Origin: Ophiura sarsii
Lineage: Eukaryota; Echinodermata; Ophiuroidea; Amphilepidida; Ophiuridae
NCBI GenBank assembly: GCA_035610835.1
Contig: CM069452.1
Coordinates: 25,363,121-25,427,120, forward strand
Reading direction: 5' to 3'
Length of the DNA: 64,000 bases
Shown: positions 36,947 through 48,726 of the stretch, piece after piece
How positions within the stretch are numbered: position 1 is the first letter of the stretch
Layout: each line of letters begins with the position of its first letter
Notes under the pieces: model-generated
The model's database searches: none
What the model was told of the DNA's origin: nothing
What the model saw: the letters and a program-made list of their open reading frames with translations, nothing else
Position numbers and translations under genes: made by a program

Positions 36947-37809
36947 AATGATCAGTCGTTGGACAATTGATTTGTTCAAAAGAATTTGTAGAATACAATT
37001 TTCACATGCAAATGAATACCCACCCACGTTTTCTGAAATTCTGGGAGAAAAACATTTAGTTTGACAGTATGGTCTGTCGGTAGGGCGTTTTTTGATTTTG
37101 CTTTTTGTCTCCAAAAATATCATTCTCAAAATTGGCGCGTGCAAACAAAATTGAGTTTATTGTTTTAATTTGGTTATTTTGAATGCAATTTTCAAATATT
37201 TCACAAATTGTATTTCAAAATGTTCTAAATTTTGTTTTGTTTTGGGAAATTCAAAAAAAATGGGTCAGTCGGCCAATAGAACAAGCTATTTTTTTCATAG
37301 CCTTAGCGGAGTGCAATTCAGCTGTTTCAAAAGATGCACACATTTGATAGATCGTCGGTCATTGTCTTTAAACAGTGCAGTGGTCAGTTTTGTGGCGGTG
37401 ACTTGTCATAGCTATAGTTATTGCGTCTTCAAATTGATGAACAATTGTCACCCATCACATCAAAACAGAACAGTTGTCGGCAAACTTCATTTTCAGAAAA
37501 TAGCAAAAAAAGGTGATAGAAAATAAAAGACAATAAAAAGAATTTATAACCATTCAAGCTGCATACAATCTTTGTTTCATATTCGTAAGTAAAGCCCGTC
37601 ATTTTAAAGATATAGAATAACTTGGAAACATGAATTTTTAAAATCTAATTTTTCATTTCTAGAAACAACTGTTGTGTTTTGATGCTATGGGTCACAATTG
37701 TCCAAAGACCAATCATGGGCCCTGTGTGAAAAGGCTGTCATCTGTTGGACCATCCACCAGAAATGGGCCATAAAGTCATTGATTACATTTTATTTCATTT
37801 TATCATGTA
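36947..37809. other. Non-coding stretch, remnant repeat words only
   Basis: Around 37250-37320, the words AAAAATGGGTCAGTCGGCC and CATAGCCTTAGCGG are diverged versions of a repeat present twice near 40.8 and 41.1 kb. No gene is supported. Confidence 0.45.
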
Positions 37810-38234
37810 CCGTATTATCCCTATTAAGCGCCCAGGGCGGTTAGCAAAGTCATTTTGGGTGGGCTGGGCGCTTATTATGTTACCTTTTTTAAACTCATTT
37901 ATCGTACTAATTAAATGTACAAGTGGTCATTTGAAGATGCTGACCATTTGATGGTCACTTGAAGATGCTGACCATTTTATGTACTAAATACAATGTACAA
38001 GTGGTAGTTTGAGAAGGCTGCGACCACTTGATGTACTAATGAAAATGTACAATTGGTCATTTGAGGAGGCTGACCATTTCATGTACTAAATAAAATATAT
38101 GTAAAAGTGGTCATTTGAGGATGCTGACCATTTGAAAAGGTGTGGCGCTTATAAGGGATTGCTTGTTGGTAGTTATTGAGACAAACAGGGGTGGGCGCTT
38201 ATAAGGTCCTGGGCGCTTAATAGGGATAATACGG
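37810..38234. mobile_element. Tc1/mariner-type MITE with internal ~65-bp repeats
   Basis: The ends CCGTATTATCCCTATTAAGC and its complement are flanked by TA at 37808-37809 and 38235-38236. The interior has about four diverged copies of a unit containing GTGGTCATTTGA(A/G)GATGCTGACCA. It encodes nothing. Confidence 0.8.
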
Positions 38235-38467
38235 TAACTCATGAAAGGTGTATTATACAATGTCATATTGACATATTACTGTATTTCATGTATATTGTCA
38301 TTATATGACAACTACCTTTTAAGAATGTAACTATTTTTGGTACTATTAAAGATCAGTAGGTCATACCAAGTCTTACTTTACACTTTCCAGGCGGCTATTA
38401 ATTTTTCCATTTTCAAAACAGATTTTTCAGAAAACTTTCCCAACTTTCAAAGGCTATCTCAAGGATT

Positions 38468-38627
38468 ACTGAACCAATACTAGGAATGTGTGTACTTATT
38501 GCAATGCATTCCTCATGGTGATTCCAAATATGGTAATGAAATTCAATAATTTTGACATTTTTGAAACATTTTGTGAAATGTTGAAAATGTCATCTGCAGA
38601 CACCTGCCGCTTGGAAAGTGTTAAGCT
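38468..38627. repeat. Dispersed repeat, copy 1 of 2
   Basis: A 160-base segment from CTGAACCAATACTAGG to GGAAAGTGTTAAGC matches 44430-44591 with scattered differences. The shared part includes TCATGGTGATTCCAAATATG and TCTGCAGAC. Function unknown. Confidence 0.75.
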
Positions 38628-38899
38628 TTGAATGGGGATAGGATATTGGATGTATTTTATTGTGTCATGCAATAATACGCTACACTCTCCATGGATAAAA
38701 TGTTGTATCGGTTTGATGGTATATGTCTTTCTCACTCTGTCATCTAATGTATATATTTACTTCTTCACCTGTTGTTGTATAGATTTCAGACAGGAGTAGG
38801 TTGACAGATTTGATTGCAATCATGAATACAATTAATGGGAAAATCAGTCTGAAGTCGGAATACAATACAAATATGTAATTTCAACCTGGTAAAATTCAC

Positions 38900-39302
38900 T
38901 AAGGCCTAAAAAAAAAAGTTTGATTGGCGTAACCCGACTGACCCTAAATACATCGCCGACCCTGAATATTTTTTATTATTTTGAGGGCCGGGAAAAAAAA
39001 TATATTTATAAAAATTGAACAAAGTATTAAAGTTTTTGACTGTTTGTTTTCATTTTCGGCTATTTTAAGTTCCCATCTAAATGATATATTGTTGAACACA
39101 ACAGTACTGTGCAATGTCTACACATAGCTCTAGTGTATTTAATTGCCGGGCAAAAATGTATCGTTGTGTTCAACGATGTGTTCAAAAGTAGGTGATTTAA
39201 AAAATAAAATAAAAAATAAAAATAAAAAGAAATCCCGACCGACCTACCCTATTTGTTTTGGTCATGTTACGCCAATCAAACTCTTTTTTTTTTTAGGCCT
39301 AA
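38900..39302. mobile_element. Inverted-repeat element, ~400 bp
   Basis: The left end reads AAGGCCTAAAAAAAAAAG then TTTGATTGGCGTAAC; the right end is its complement (39266-39302). The interior is A-rich and non-coding. The end resembles the AGGCCAAAAAAAA terminus of the element at 36103. Confidence 0.7.
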
Positions 39303-40581
39303 CTCTCCAGGGCAACTCTATACTGACCAATCATGATGAATGTAAAACTTACAGCAACCCATCAATTGCATTCGTGCATGAAGCCCAAACAAACCAAGCC
39401 ATTTGTGAGCCTAAAACATGTTTGAGGAACAAGATGTACATTTAATTCCAAATTCTGAAGAAAAAATGTTACAATGTGACGAGAAAATCCTTTTCTACTG
39501 GAAAACAGACATCTCAGGTCATCCTTTTTTCTTTTTTCCCATCAAAAAATCACAAAAATCTGTGAAATTGTTATCGTTTTTTGACCCCCTCTACAAAAAT
39601 TGGTCGGCCTGTAAAACAGGTGTTTGCCTAAGAGGATACCATATGGCAGCTGTGTGTATTGGTCAGACACATGAATTGTATATACATGTATATATCAGAC
39701 TGGTCTATGTATATTGTGATGTAATTTTGTTTAACAAAATGTTTGTGTTACAAAATTAGGCTTGAATGTATTTTTTCCAGACTGTTCACATGATAGATGA
39801 TAGAGTGGACATGTTGACATGCTTAAATTCCTGTCTGAATATATTTTCCTCTGAGGGCATTGTTTTAGCCAGCCTCCTGACAAGCTTCAGAGTTTTGCTA
39901 TTAGTCCTAAAATAAATTGAAACCTCCAGGTCGATACCCAAGATTTACACACGCACATACTTGAGTCTTTGAGATATCGGCTGCCCTTGATTATTTCCTT
40001 CATCTTTACAAGGTTGTACTATCAACAGAAGTTGGTCTATTATTACTGTAAAGCATGAACATTTTGCACGCATTTCAATTTCGTGAATTTCGAGGGGGCA
40101 TCAAATTCGCAAAATGTTCATGCATGCAAAAATGTGTAAGTCAAGTCAAACCAAAAGGTCAAATCAAGTTGCTTGTTGGCTTAAGTCAAATCTAGTCATA
40201 TTGAACATGATATTATGCGTTTTATAGACTAAATTACCTGTCTAGTCATGTTTCATTTTCAGAAGTAGTGAAGGCATAGTAATACATTTTGTCATTTAAA
40301 AAATTTGTTCTGATAATCAAGTCAAAGCTCTCAGCTGAACGATATGCCCACATGTCTTCTGTTTTTGTTAGTTTCAGCTAGTTTCCTCAATGTACAACGA
40401 GTCTGTTTTACTAACCAAACTATTATTGGTACCACTTTCACAAGGATAATTTGCCTACAAGATGATCCAATTATGGAAAAATTGATGTAAAATAGATGTA
40501 TCATAACAAAAAGATAACAGTTAAGGTAAAATATTGTGCTCATGTTTTTATCGTATGTATATATTGTATATAAAATTGTTT
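39303..40581. other. Non-coding stretch, nothing recognised
   Basis: A 113-residue plus-strand frame at 39418-39759 has no domain-like pattern and is AT-rich low complexity. No splice-consistent exon is seen. Confidence 0.4.
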
Positions 40582-41158
40582 ACACATTATGTTTATTAGG
40601 TGATGGGAGGAAAAAATTGGGTTTTTTTCGGAAACATTTTGTGATATTTTGATGAATTTCTTTAATTTCCAAAAAATATCCACAAATGTTCAGCTAAAAG
40701 AAAATCCCATTATTTTTCAAAAATTTGTAAAAAACTAAAAATAATTACATTTGAGGAAAACATGGGTCGGTCAGGCCCATAGAATGTGGGTCTTTTTCCA
40801 TCGCCTTATCTTAAGTTTTAAATGTACCGTATGCATATTTACTCTTAGTTACAACTGTCATTTATATAATATATTAATTGTGTACACATTATGTTTATTA
40901 GGCGACGGGGAAACATTTTGTGAGAATTTGATGAATTGTCAACAATTTTATTAATTTCCAAAAAATGTACATCTAAAAAAAAATCCCATTATTTTTCAAA
41001 AATTTGTAAAAAAATAAAAATAATTACATTTGAGGAAAAAATGGGTCGGTCAGGCCCGCAGAACGTGGGGCTTTTCCCATCGCCTTATCTTAAGTTTTAA
41101 ATGTACCGTACGCATATTTACTCTTAGTTACAACTGTCATTTATATGATAATGTGTCT
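40582..41158. repeat. Tandem duplication, ~300-bp unit, two copies
   Basis: The segment from ACACATTATGTTTATTAGG at 40582 recurs at 40884. Both include ATGGGTCGGTCAGGCCC, CATCGCCTTATCTTAAG and ATGTACCGTA. The copies carry several substitutions and short deletions. Confidence 0.85.
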
Positions 41159-41657
41159 CTGCTTGATCCTATCAGTAACACAGTTATACATTTGTTGCAT
41201 GCTGTAAGGCAACAACAAAAATTGGTCTCGGCTTCCCACACGCATAGGCTTAAAACATTTCATAATTTACCACATTTTTTCTCTGTTTTTTATTGGAATA
41301 TTTTGCCTTTTTACTTTTAAGAAAGTCATCAAGGGAAATATCAGAAAATGTAGCCGTGGAGTGGCAAAAAACCCCAAAAGGGTCCAAAAATGCAATAAAT
41401 TAAAACAAATGGTTTCATTGCAAAATGGGGAATCTGTTCTTCCATTGTGTTCTCCTTAAGGTTGGAGAATACTCTTAGCGTTTTGAGGGAAATTGTGGTG
41501 TCTTGATAAAAAGAGAAAAATTAACATAAATTAAAGATCAGTACAATGGTACTGTACTATCAAATTTTTCATAATTACTTCTGTTTTCTATTTAAAAATC
41601 AAACATGATTATTTTCGCTTTATTTACTCTCAACAATGGCTTTGTATACATTAGCAC

Positions 41658-42150
41658 TCGTTCATCTGTCATCCATGTAAACACAGCCTCTGTGGTCGTT
41701 CATCCCTCACTCATGTAAACACAGCCTCTGTGGTCGTTCATCCGTCATTCATGTAAACACAGCCTCTGTGATCGTTCATCCGTCATTCATGTAAACACAG
41801 CCTCTGTGGTCGTTCATCCGTCATTCATGTAAACACAGCCTCTGTGGTCGTTCATCCGTCATATCATGTAAACACAACCTCTGTGGTCGTTCATCCGTCA
41901 TTCATGTAAACACAGCCTCTGTGGTCGTTCATCCGTCATTCATGTAAACACAGCCTCTGTGATCGTTCATCCGTCATTCATGTAAACACAGCCTCTGTGG
42001 TCGTTCATCCGTCATATCATGTAAACACAACCTCTGTGGTCGTTCATCCGTCATTCATGTAAACACAGCCTCTGTGGTCGTTCATCCGTCATTCATGTAA
42101 ACACAGCCTCTGTGGTCCTTCATCCGTCATTCATGTAAACACAACCTCTG
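41658..42150. repeat. 38-bp minisatellite, 13 copies
   Basis: The unit GTCGTTCATCCGTCATTCAT plus GTAAACACAGCCTCTGTG occurs 13 times. Variants (GATC versus GGTC, ATATCATG) recur in a five-unit, roughly 190-bp higher-order pattern. The array runs directly into the tRNA-like sequence at 42145: the last CCTCTGTGGTC of the array is also the tRNA-like 5' end. Confidence 0.95.
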
Positions 42151-42210
42151 TGGTCTAGTGGTTAGTTTTTCACCTCGATAGTAAAAAGGGACCGGGTTCG
42201 AGACTGTGTA
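42145..42210 (+). pseudogene. tRNA-like sequence, A and B boxes present (SINE head or pseudo-tRNA)
   Basis: TGGTCTAGTGGTTAG matches the D-arm/A-box of tRNA-Glu/Asp-type genes, and GGTTCGAGACT at 42195-42205 matches the B-box. The middle folds as a weak anticodon arm with loop CTCGATA. The acceptor stem does not pair, so it is more likely a tRNA-derived SINE head or pseudogene than a working tRNA. Confidence 0.55.
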
Positions 42211-43249
42211 TTTTTAAGGTCATTGTTAATTTCATTCAGTTTTGTCCGAGTCTATATATTATTTATGATTATTTTCATTTAAATATGGGAATAGAAATTA
42301 TCATGTGGGATTCGAGATGGGAGACAAATTTTAGGAATGATTTTGCTCCAAACGAAAATTAGCGTAAACAGATCAACGGTTTTGTAGCTAATATGGTACT
42401 GTACTATCAATTGTTACCATTGTTAATTATTACTTCCATATCTATTTAAACGGAAATAATCATGTTCCATTCAAGTTGTGGAAGACTGGTAAAAGATTTT
42501 GCCAGAGCTCAAAAGGGTTGGGGAATCGGGGTTTCCCGAAAAGAAGACAATCCTATCACAAAACGTGATATATCCATTTGTCCAATTTTAGATGTTGACA
42601 AATCTAAGAGCTCAAAATTAATCAAGTTGTACTTATTCTGATAATTTGTTGTGAAAGTTTACATCAAAACTTGTCCAATTTGGATAATTAAGTGTCATTT
42701 GTAAGCTTTCATTATAATTACTATGGATGAAAAATAACGAATGTTCATCTCTTTTTCTTTCTGGCTAGATTAGATGTTTTTGAAATGTAACTCTTTATAG
42801 TGTTTCTGTTATCAGATTTAGCATATGCAGTCTGATGTCAATGAATTTGTTCAACATTTAGGACTAAAATACACAATGTTTGTAGGAAGCAATTCATCAC
42901 TTAATTTGCATTTTTTTTAAACATTTGTTATATATAAGCTTGGAATTGCAGCCCCAAACATTACTTGAATTTAATAATTACCCTGTGTAAGGGAAGTCAT
43001 ATTTTTATTTAAAAGATTGATTTGTGTAAAAATTGAATCATGTTGTAAATATGAACAAATCCTAAAAAACTCATGGATAAATGTATGCCAAACCTGAAAT
43101 GTTTGCCAAGTGTAGCACAAATGTGCCATGTTTGTACCACCGAATTTACAGATAGTTGTTCTGTTTTTCACATAATTTCTTGATAAAATTGGTATCAATG
43201 AGTCAAAATTAGCCTTTCAGCAACAACCAAGTGACCCATCAGGCATCTA
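42211..43249. other. Non-coding stretch, nothing recognised
   Basis: AT-rich sequence without a defendable exon, RNA or element end up to the left TIR of the mariner-like element. Confidence 0.45.
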
Positions 43250-44343
43250 CAGGGTGTCCCAAAAGTCTATGCACGTTTTTGAAGAATCATATCTCATAAA
43301 ATATAAATCATATGGTATAATTTAACCATATTTTGATAGACGAGACTTAGGAAATTATTTTGATACCAAACACAACTCTATTGGTGAACCCACAACATTA
43401 TGAAACTGGTTGAACGTTTTTGGCCATGTGCCAGACCAACCCATACCAAGTACCACACATTGTTGCTAAAATCAGGTGCGCATAAATTAACAGTATGAAA
43501 GCAACGTTGCGCATTAGTCACAGTTCACTGCTTACCTTGCAACATTAATGTTATTACCAAACTCGGTCACTCATAACATAAATAGGCGTAGTAGACAACA
43601 TTGCACAGCAAAAGTCTTCATTCAAGATGGTTAACAGCATAGATAAGCGAATACAAATTGTATGGTTCTACGCTAAATCAAATTCAGTTCAACTTACTCA
43701 ACACAAATTTAGAAAACATTTCAAAGTGAAACGCGCACCAGGAAGAATATCCATTCTAAAGTTGGTGGATACATTTTTGAACTCAGGAACTGTGCATGAT
43801 TTGTATCGATGTGGTAGAACGACTGGTAGATCAACAAGTCACATTGATGTCATAAGACATGCAGTAGCCAAAAGTCCAAAGAGATCTATTCGCCGACCTT
43901 CCGCAGAAAACAAGATTAAAAGATCAACTGTTCACAGAATTTTGCGTAAGGACTTGAAGAAGTTTCAATACAAGATTCAGATCAAACAAAACATTAAAGC
44001 AGCGGACATAGTTTGTTATTATGATAGGATCACTGTAATGTAAAATTATAAATATTACAATTGACGGATCACTTTCCGTGTAACCAACTCAACCCGTCTT
44101 TTTGTTAATCTCAATAGGTATGGATTTATGAACTTTATTCCTCCGAAGTATAAAATTACATTTTTGCAGTAATATATATTTTACTTCTAGGGTGGCATTA
44201 CAAACAGATGTTACTCCAATGTTTGGTATCAACATTATTTCCCACATCTCCTCTTTCTAAATATGTATTCATATTTTCAATACGATTTATATTTTGTGAA
44301 ATACAAAGCTTCAAAGTCGTGCATAGACTTTTGGGACACCCTG
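43250..44343 (+). mobile_element. Tc1/mariner-group transposon, 1094 bp, internally decayed
   Basis: The terminal inverted repeats CAGGGTGTCCCAAAAGTCTA...TGCACG are flanked by TA at 43248-43249 and 44344-44345. One partial transposase frame lies inside (43627-44043). The distance left for a catalytic DDE/DDD domain is too short and has no frame, so this is a deletion derivative. Confidence 0.9.
43627..44043 (+). pseudogene. Truncated mariner-type transposase, DNA-binding part only
   Basis: 138 residues. The N-terminus has the DUF4817-like helix-turn-helix found in some mariner-group transposases: KRIQIVWFYAKSNSVQLTQH, then FRKHFKV and ISILKLVDTFLNSGTV. A second HTH with the typical KRSTVHRILRKDLKKFQYK motif follows at residues ~97-115. 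The protein ends soon after IKAAD, where family members continue into the catalytic core, so the DDE triad is absent. It could still bind the TIRs but should not catalyse transposition. The ATG lies 377 bases inside the left TIR. Confidence 0.8.
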
Positions 44344-44429
44344 TATGTACCAAAAAATTAATTGGAATAGGGGAAATTAATTACTTGTCAACACTTTCCA
44401 TGCAGCTACTAGTTTACCATACAAAACAG

Positions 44430-44591
44430 ATTACCGAACCAATGCTAGGCATGTTTGTACTTATTTTAATGTATTTCTCATGGTGATTCCAAATATGGTG
44501 ATGAAATTAAATAATTTTGAAATTTTTGAAACATTTTGTGACATATTGGAATGTCCTCTGCAGACGCCTGCCGCGTGGAAAGTGTTAAGCT
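44430..44591. repeat. Dispersed repeat, copy 2 of 2
   Basis: Partner of 38468-38627, in the same orientation, just beyond the mariner-like element. Confidence 0.75.
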
Positions 44592-45015
44592 AAATGGCAG
44601 GCCTTTGAAGTGGGACGTTTGGGTTTGTATGTATGGTTTTGTATGGAGTACCTTCCCTTCGGTACAGTATGCCCAAACATTACCTGTTATGATTTGTTTG
44701 TACTACTTATGATGTTAAGTATAATGGTTATGGTGCACTTAATAATAATGTGATTGAATCATAATTTCTATAATTTGTAAAAAAAAACAAAAAATAAAGA
44801 TGATATATAATATTCTAAAAGCATTTGTCTGATTTGAGTTTTCATAGAAAATTGATATATTTAGGAAGCTAGGGTAGAGAATAAAACATTTTATTTTTTT
44901 GGAACTATTCGATGAGTGATACATTTTCTGAAAAATCATGCCACTCAAAGCTGGCAATGTGCTAGACTCGATCATCCTGTTTTCCCAATTTTCCACACGG
45001 CCCCTGCGAGGGTGC

Positions 45016-45278
45016 TCAAATGAGACCTGTCATCACGAAATGAGAGTTAAGTCGGAAAATTTAATTTTCAGGTTTGTCCACATTCAAAATGCTCAAAAAA
45101 CAAGCTTTAAAATGATATGCAACATGTCATAATTTCTCAATGTTTTCCTGGTCAAAAATCAAATTGAAATTGAAAAATTTCTTTGTTTTCTATTGATTTT
45201 TAGCGTGCTAATTGGACCATATCTCCTCATGCACACTGGCGACTTAACGCTCATTTTGTGGTGACAAGTCTCAAATGT
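45016..45278. repeat. Inverted-repeat pair, ~39-bp arms
   Basis: The segment CAAATGAGACCTGTCATCAC, continuing to GTTAAGTCG at 45055, is inverted at 45240-45278 with a few mismatches. Probably a small foldback element. Confidence 0.6.
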
Positions 45279-45329
45279 GAAGACTAAAAGTGTGCGCTGA
45301 TAAATTTGTGAAAAAAAATGAGCTTATTC

Positions 45330-45620
45330 ACGCACCATCACGCCACAAAGCGCCGGTAGTTTCACGCGGCGTTGTACATCGCGTGATGCGATAGGGCGCA
45401 CGTTTGCCTCCCGCGGGACGCAGCGTGACGATCGTTCGATGCACTGCCTTTGAATTGGACCAATCGGATGCTATTTCTGTTGTTGCTGTGTACAAATGCG
45501 CATGCTCGGTATGCAAATTCCACGAGTAGAATTTTCCCAGTCCCTCTTTTTGGTCCGCCATTTTTAAAGATGGCGGCCATATAGAGGGATGCTGGGAACC
45601 AGTCTAGCAATGTGCCTTAA
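45330..45620. promoter_or_regulatory. GC-richer patch with promoter-like motifs
   Basis: In an AT-rich background this stretch has many CpGs. It also has a CCAAT-type word in both orientations (ATTGGACCAATCGG), an octamer-like ATGCAAAT, NRF1-like ATGCGCATGC and a YY1-like AAGATGGCGGCCAT around 45566-45580. These are common in animal housekeeping promoters. No coding first exon can be confirmed on either strand. The only downstream plus-strand exon candidate is at 48641, so the call is tentative. Confidence 0.35.
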
Positions 45621-46010
45621 CCATGCTGCCTTCATGGACAAAAGTCCCTCTAATTATTGAAGTGTAAATCTGCATGTCTGAACAAATGGCCAAATCTATA
45701 GTAGATTCACAGACTTTGGCCGGTTTGCCATTTCAGTATATATAATATCTTCCAATTGATTTGAAATCTTAATCTGATCATTGGCACATATGGTCCTATG
45801 CTTCCAGGGTCTTGAATCGCATCATAGGTAGTTCATATCTAGAATAGTGACACAGTTTTCTCATGTTGTTGTTAGAATTAATTTTCTTTCTAATTTAATC
45901 CTAATCTATACAAGAAGGATTAGAAATGATGATCAATATGTGCCACCTTGAATAGCAATTATCTCTTCTGTAATGTTGTGTAGAACCGATACTATGTGGT
46001 GTCTCATTCT

Positions 46011-46013
<3 letters not shown>

Positions 46014-46046
<33 letters not shown>
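46014..46046. repeat. Poly-C tract
   Basis: A run of about 33 C bases. Proline-rich frames across it are by-products. Confidence 0.95.
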
Positions 46047-46169
46047 TGCTCATATACCCATTTATTATTTAACCTTGGTTTCAATAATAATATCTCATGT
46101 ATTGTTTGTTTCACCAGTCATTCTGATAGAACAAACTTGGGTTGTGGTGAAACTGAAATCAGAAATTCA

Positions 46170-46534
46170 AGGCATATTATGTGATCTTTTCGAGGGAGCG
46201 CCCTCTATTCATGATTTTTTTTAGAAAGTAGATTTTCTTGCAGATTTACATTTCGGATCATTAATCATGAATATATTCCAAGTTACAGAGCGATACGATT
46301 CCTATACTTCAAAATCATGGTTTTAGAGTGGCTTTAGAGGTAAAATAAGCTGTCTGCGCAGACTCCAAAAAGTTTATTTTCACTCTAAAACCATGATTTT
46401 GAAGTAATTAAGAATCGTATCACCCTGTTACTTGAAATGATGTACGATATATGATCAGAAATGTAAATCTGCAAGAAAATCTGCTTTCAATTTTTTTCGA
46501 GGATTGATGGCAAAGATCTCATTAAATATACCTT
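46170..46534. mobile_element. TTAA-type MITE, family 2 copy b
   Basis: Sister of 33578-33944. It ends in TTAA at 46535-46538; the left target is mutated to TTCA at 46166-46169. It shares the internal inverted CCATGATTTTGAAGTAATTA arms. Confidence 0.85.
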
Positions 46535-46570
46535 TAAAGCAGATTTTAAATATTAAACCTACATACTCCT

Positions 46571-46860
46571 GGGCCCTATTTCATAAAGGTTAACTTAAGA
46601 TTAATCTTAAGTTTGTAAGTTAAGAAGAGTTCCTATTAGATTCTTCTTAAATTAGGAATAAAAAATCTTCTTAGGATAAAAATATTATCATAGAACTTAA
46701 GAAGAATTCCTTAGTAAAGTTAAGATAGCCTCTGACCTCTTCTTAAGTTAAGAAGGATATTCTTCTAGAGTTCAGGATTTAAGAAGGATTTTTTCAGGCT
46801 TTAAGAAGAATCAATACTTTTTAAATCTAGCTTATTAAGAAGATCTATGAAATAGGGCCC
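46571..46860. mobile_element. Foldback element with GGGCCCTATTTCAT ends
   Basis: The terminal GGGCCCTATTTCAT is inverted at the right end (ATGAAATAGGGCCC). The interior is built of diverged TTAAGAAG/CTTCTTAA words that can pair along its length. No coding frame; target duplication unclear. Confidence 0.75.
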
Positions 46861-47346
46861 ATGCCTGATGAAGGAAAATCCACTCAATTGGTGATTTCCA
46901 ATCACATTTAAAAAACCGAATAGAAACACAATGACAACACTGTTTTCAAGATTTGTATGTATTTTTATTATCATAAACTGGTCACTGTAAATGTAGCATA
47001 TCATGACAATAATTGTAATGATTAGAATTGGATAGTCTCCATCATTTTTTTTAAATTTAGATTTCCATGGAATAGTGGCATTGATATCAATGATTCTAGC
47101 AAACAGTTAAATGAAAACACAAACAATAATGAATGCATTCTTTACATGAGTTTGCATGTCTAATTAGTGCATATTAAAAACTATAATGCAGTTTCTTGAA
47201 ATAGGCCAGAAATTCCCTTGGGACCCTGACGATCTTTGCCATTAAGTCGTCAGCACTTATGGAAATATGGGCTGTTATTAAACCTTGAGCGCATTTGACC
47301 TGACCTTTCCAAAAAACAGGTTTGATAACTTCTTAAACTTATTATA

Positions 47347-47859
47347 AACTGCTCAAAAAAAGTTTCTAATATTTTTTCAATCTCCATTTGTTTTAATATA
47401 TCGGGATATGTTCATTTAGTGTAATATATCATTTGAAAGCTGATGTGTTCATCTTTAAAATGATATCCAATTTGAAGCAATCCCTTTTTCCAGTGCTCGG
47501 CCATGCTTGAGAACATGGGGAGGTCGCAATCTGAAAGTGCCAAAATCAACACTATTTTGTGCTTAAAAATCAATAGATCATCACACTACTAGTGGTCAAT
47601 GTAACACTTCGTTGAACAGACAACAAAGATCTTTTGAGCACGAAATAGTGCTGATTTTGGCACATTCAGATTGTGACCTCCTCATGTTCTCAAGCAAGTA
47701 AGTAGCTGAGCACTGGAATAAGGGATTGCTTCATATTTGGTATAATTGTAAAGATGAACACATCAGCTTTACATGGATATATAATACTTATTGAACATAA
47801 CCCGCGATATTTTAAAATCTTGTGCTTGAAAACAAATTCCAACATTTTTTTGAGCAGTT
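47347..47859. mobile_element. Palindromic element with AACTGCTCAAA ends, copy 1
   Basis: AACTGCTCAAAAAAA at the left and its complement at the right are flanked by TA. The arms stay inverted well inward, for example GATGTGTTCATCTTTA with its complement and GCAATCCCTTTTTCCAGTGC with a near complement. A larger relative lies at 53059-54502. Confidence 0.75.
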
Positions 47860-48013
47860 TAGTTCAATCAGTTCCAAATTGGTGAGAAATATGTTGTTTT
47901 TTTTATCTCTCAAAATTGCAAAAGTAATCCAAGCGAACGCACACATGGTTTTGGCCATTAATAGGTTTTGAGGTGTCCAAGTGTGGTATAAAATTGGCTA
48001 GATTAAGCCCATT

Positions 48014-48098
48014 GTATTGGTCGAGCTATGAGTTTTTAAAAATATTGGGAGAGATGCAGTCGAGCCCAATATTTTAAAACTCATAGCGAGACCAATAC
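48014..48098. repeat. Imperfect hairpin, also partly present at 50478-50550
   Basis: GTATTGGTCGAGCTATGAG pairs with CTCATAGCGAGACCAATAC around a loop with GCAGTCGAGCCC. Part of the same palindrome recurs at 50478-50550, inverted flanking words GGCCATGCGTTTT lie at 48211 and 50453, and the region between them seems to be inserted. Confidence 0.6.
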
Positions 48099-48640
48099 AT
48101 ATTGGGCGTAAATCATCCAATTTTATCATTATTATGTTTTGGATCCAATATTATCCAACACTTTGACACCTCAAAACATAATAATGGATCCAAAACATAA
48201 TAATGATAAAGGCCATGCGTTTTGAACTGGGCCTGCAAAAAGGTTGAGTTGTGACATCGGCACATCAAAAATGACATTGTCTATTCAATTTCTTGTATAA
48301 AGATACCACCTACATAGCTAAATTTGGTATCAAAATAAAGCTCTTATGCAGGGCAAGAAGATAAAAGTATTAGCATGTGTTAAAATTGTGTCATTTGTTG
48401 TTAATTAATGGCTAATTAACCAACATCAGGGGTGGAGGAGAGTCCGGCGCAGGAGAGTCCGGCGCAGCAAATTTGGCATCTACAGTACAGTTCAGTGCAA
48501 TTGAGTTAAATCATGTTTATGGAATGAAATTGTTGCATCTAAGTATACATAAACTCTGGTAAATAAACTTATTTGAATAATTTAGATGTTTAATAATGGG
48601 TAATCACCTTAATTAATAAAGAATTAATCAATAATTACAG

Positions 48641-48726
48641 ACCCGCAATGCATTGAAGAACTACATGTGTATGACTGGATGGATATGTACCGACGCAGCG
48701 TCTTTTACCAGCACATACGGTTAGGC
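48641..48726 (+). CDS. Candidate orphan exon
   Basis: A pyrimidine-poor but consensus acceptor ATAATTACAG precedes an open stretch. In the phase-1 frame it reads PQCIEELHVYDWMDMYRRSV, followed by FYQHIRLGK, with residue use far more protein-like than its surroundings. Possible donors are GTGATC at 48730 or GTATGG at 48740. The right boundary coincides with the start of the 102-bp inverted repeat at 48727, so the exon may be cut by that element. I do not recognise the protein, and no partner exon was found in the window. It could be chance. Confidence 0.3.

Noticed and set aside
45328..45561. Minus-strand frame starting ATGGCGGACC in good start context
   Set aside because: The protein has no recognisable pattern and overlaps the CpG-rich promoter-like patch; there is no supporting exon.
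45973..46224. Proline-rich frames over the poly-C tract
   Set aside because: A homopolymer of 33 C bases creates them.
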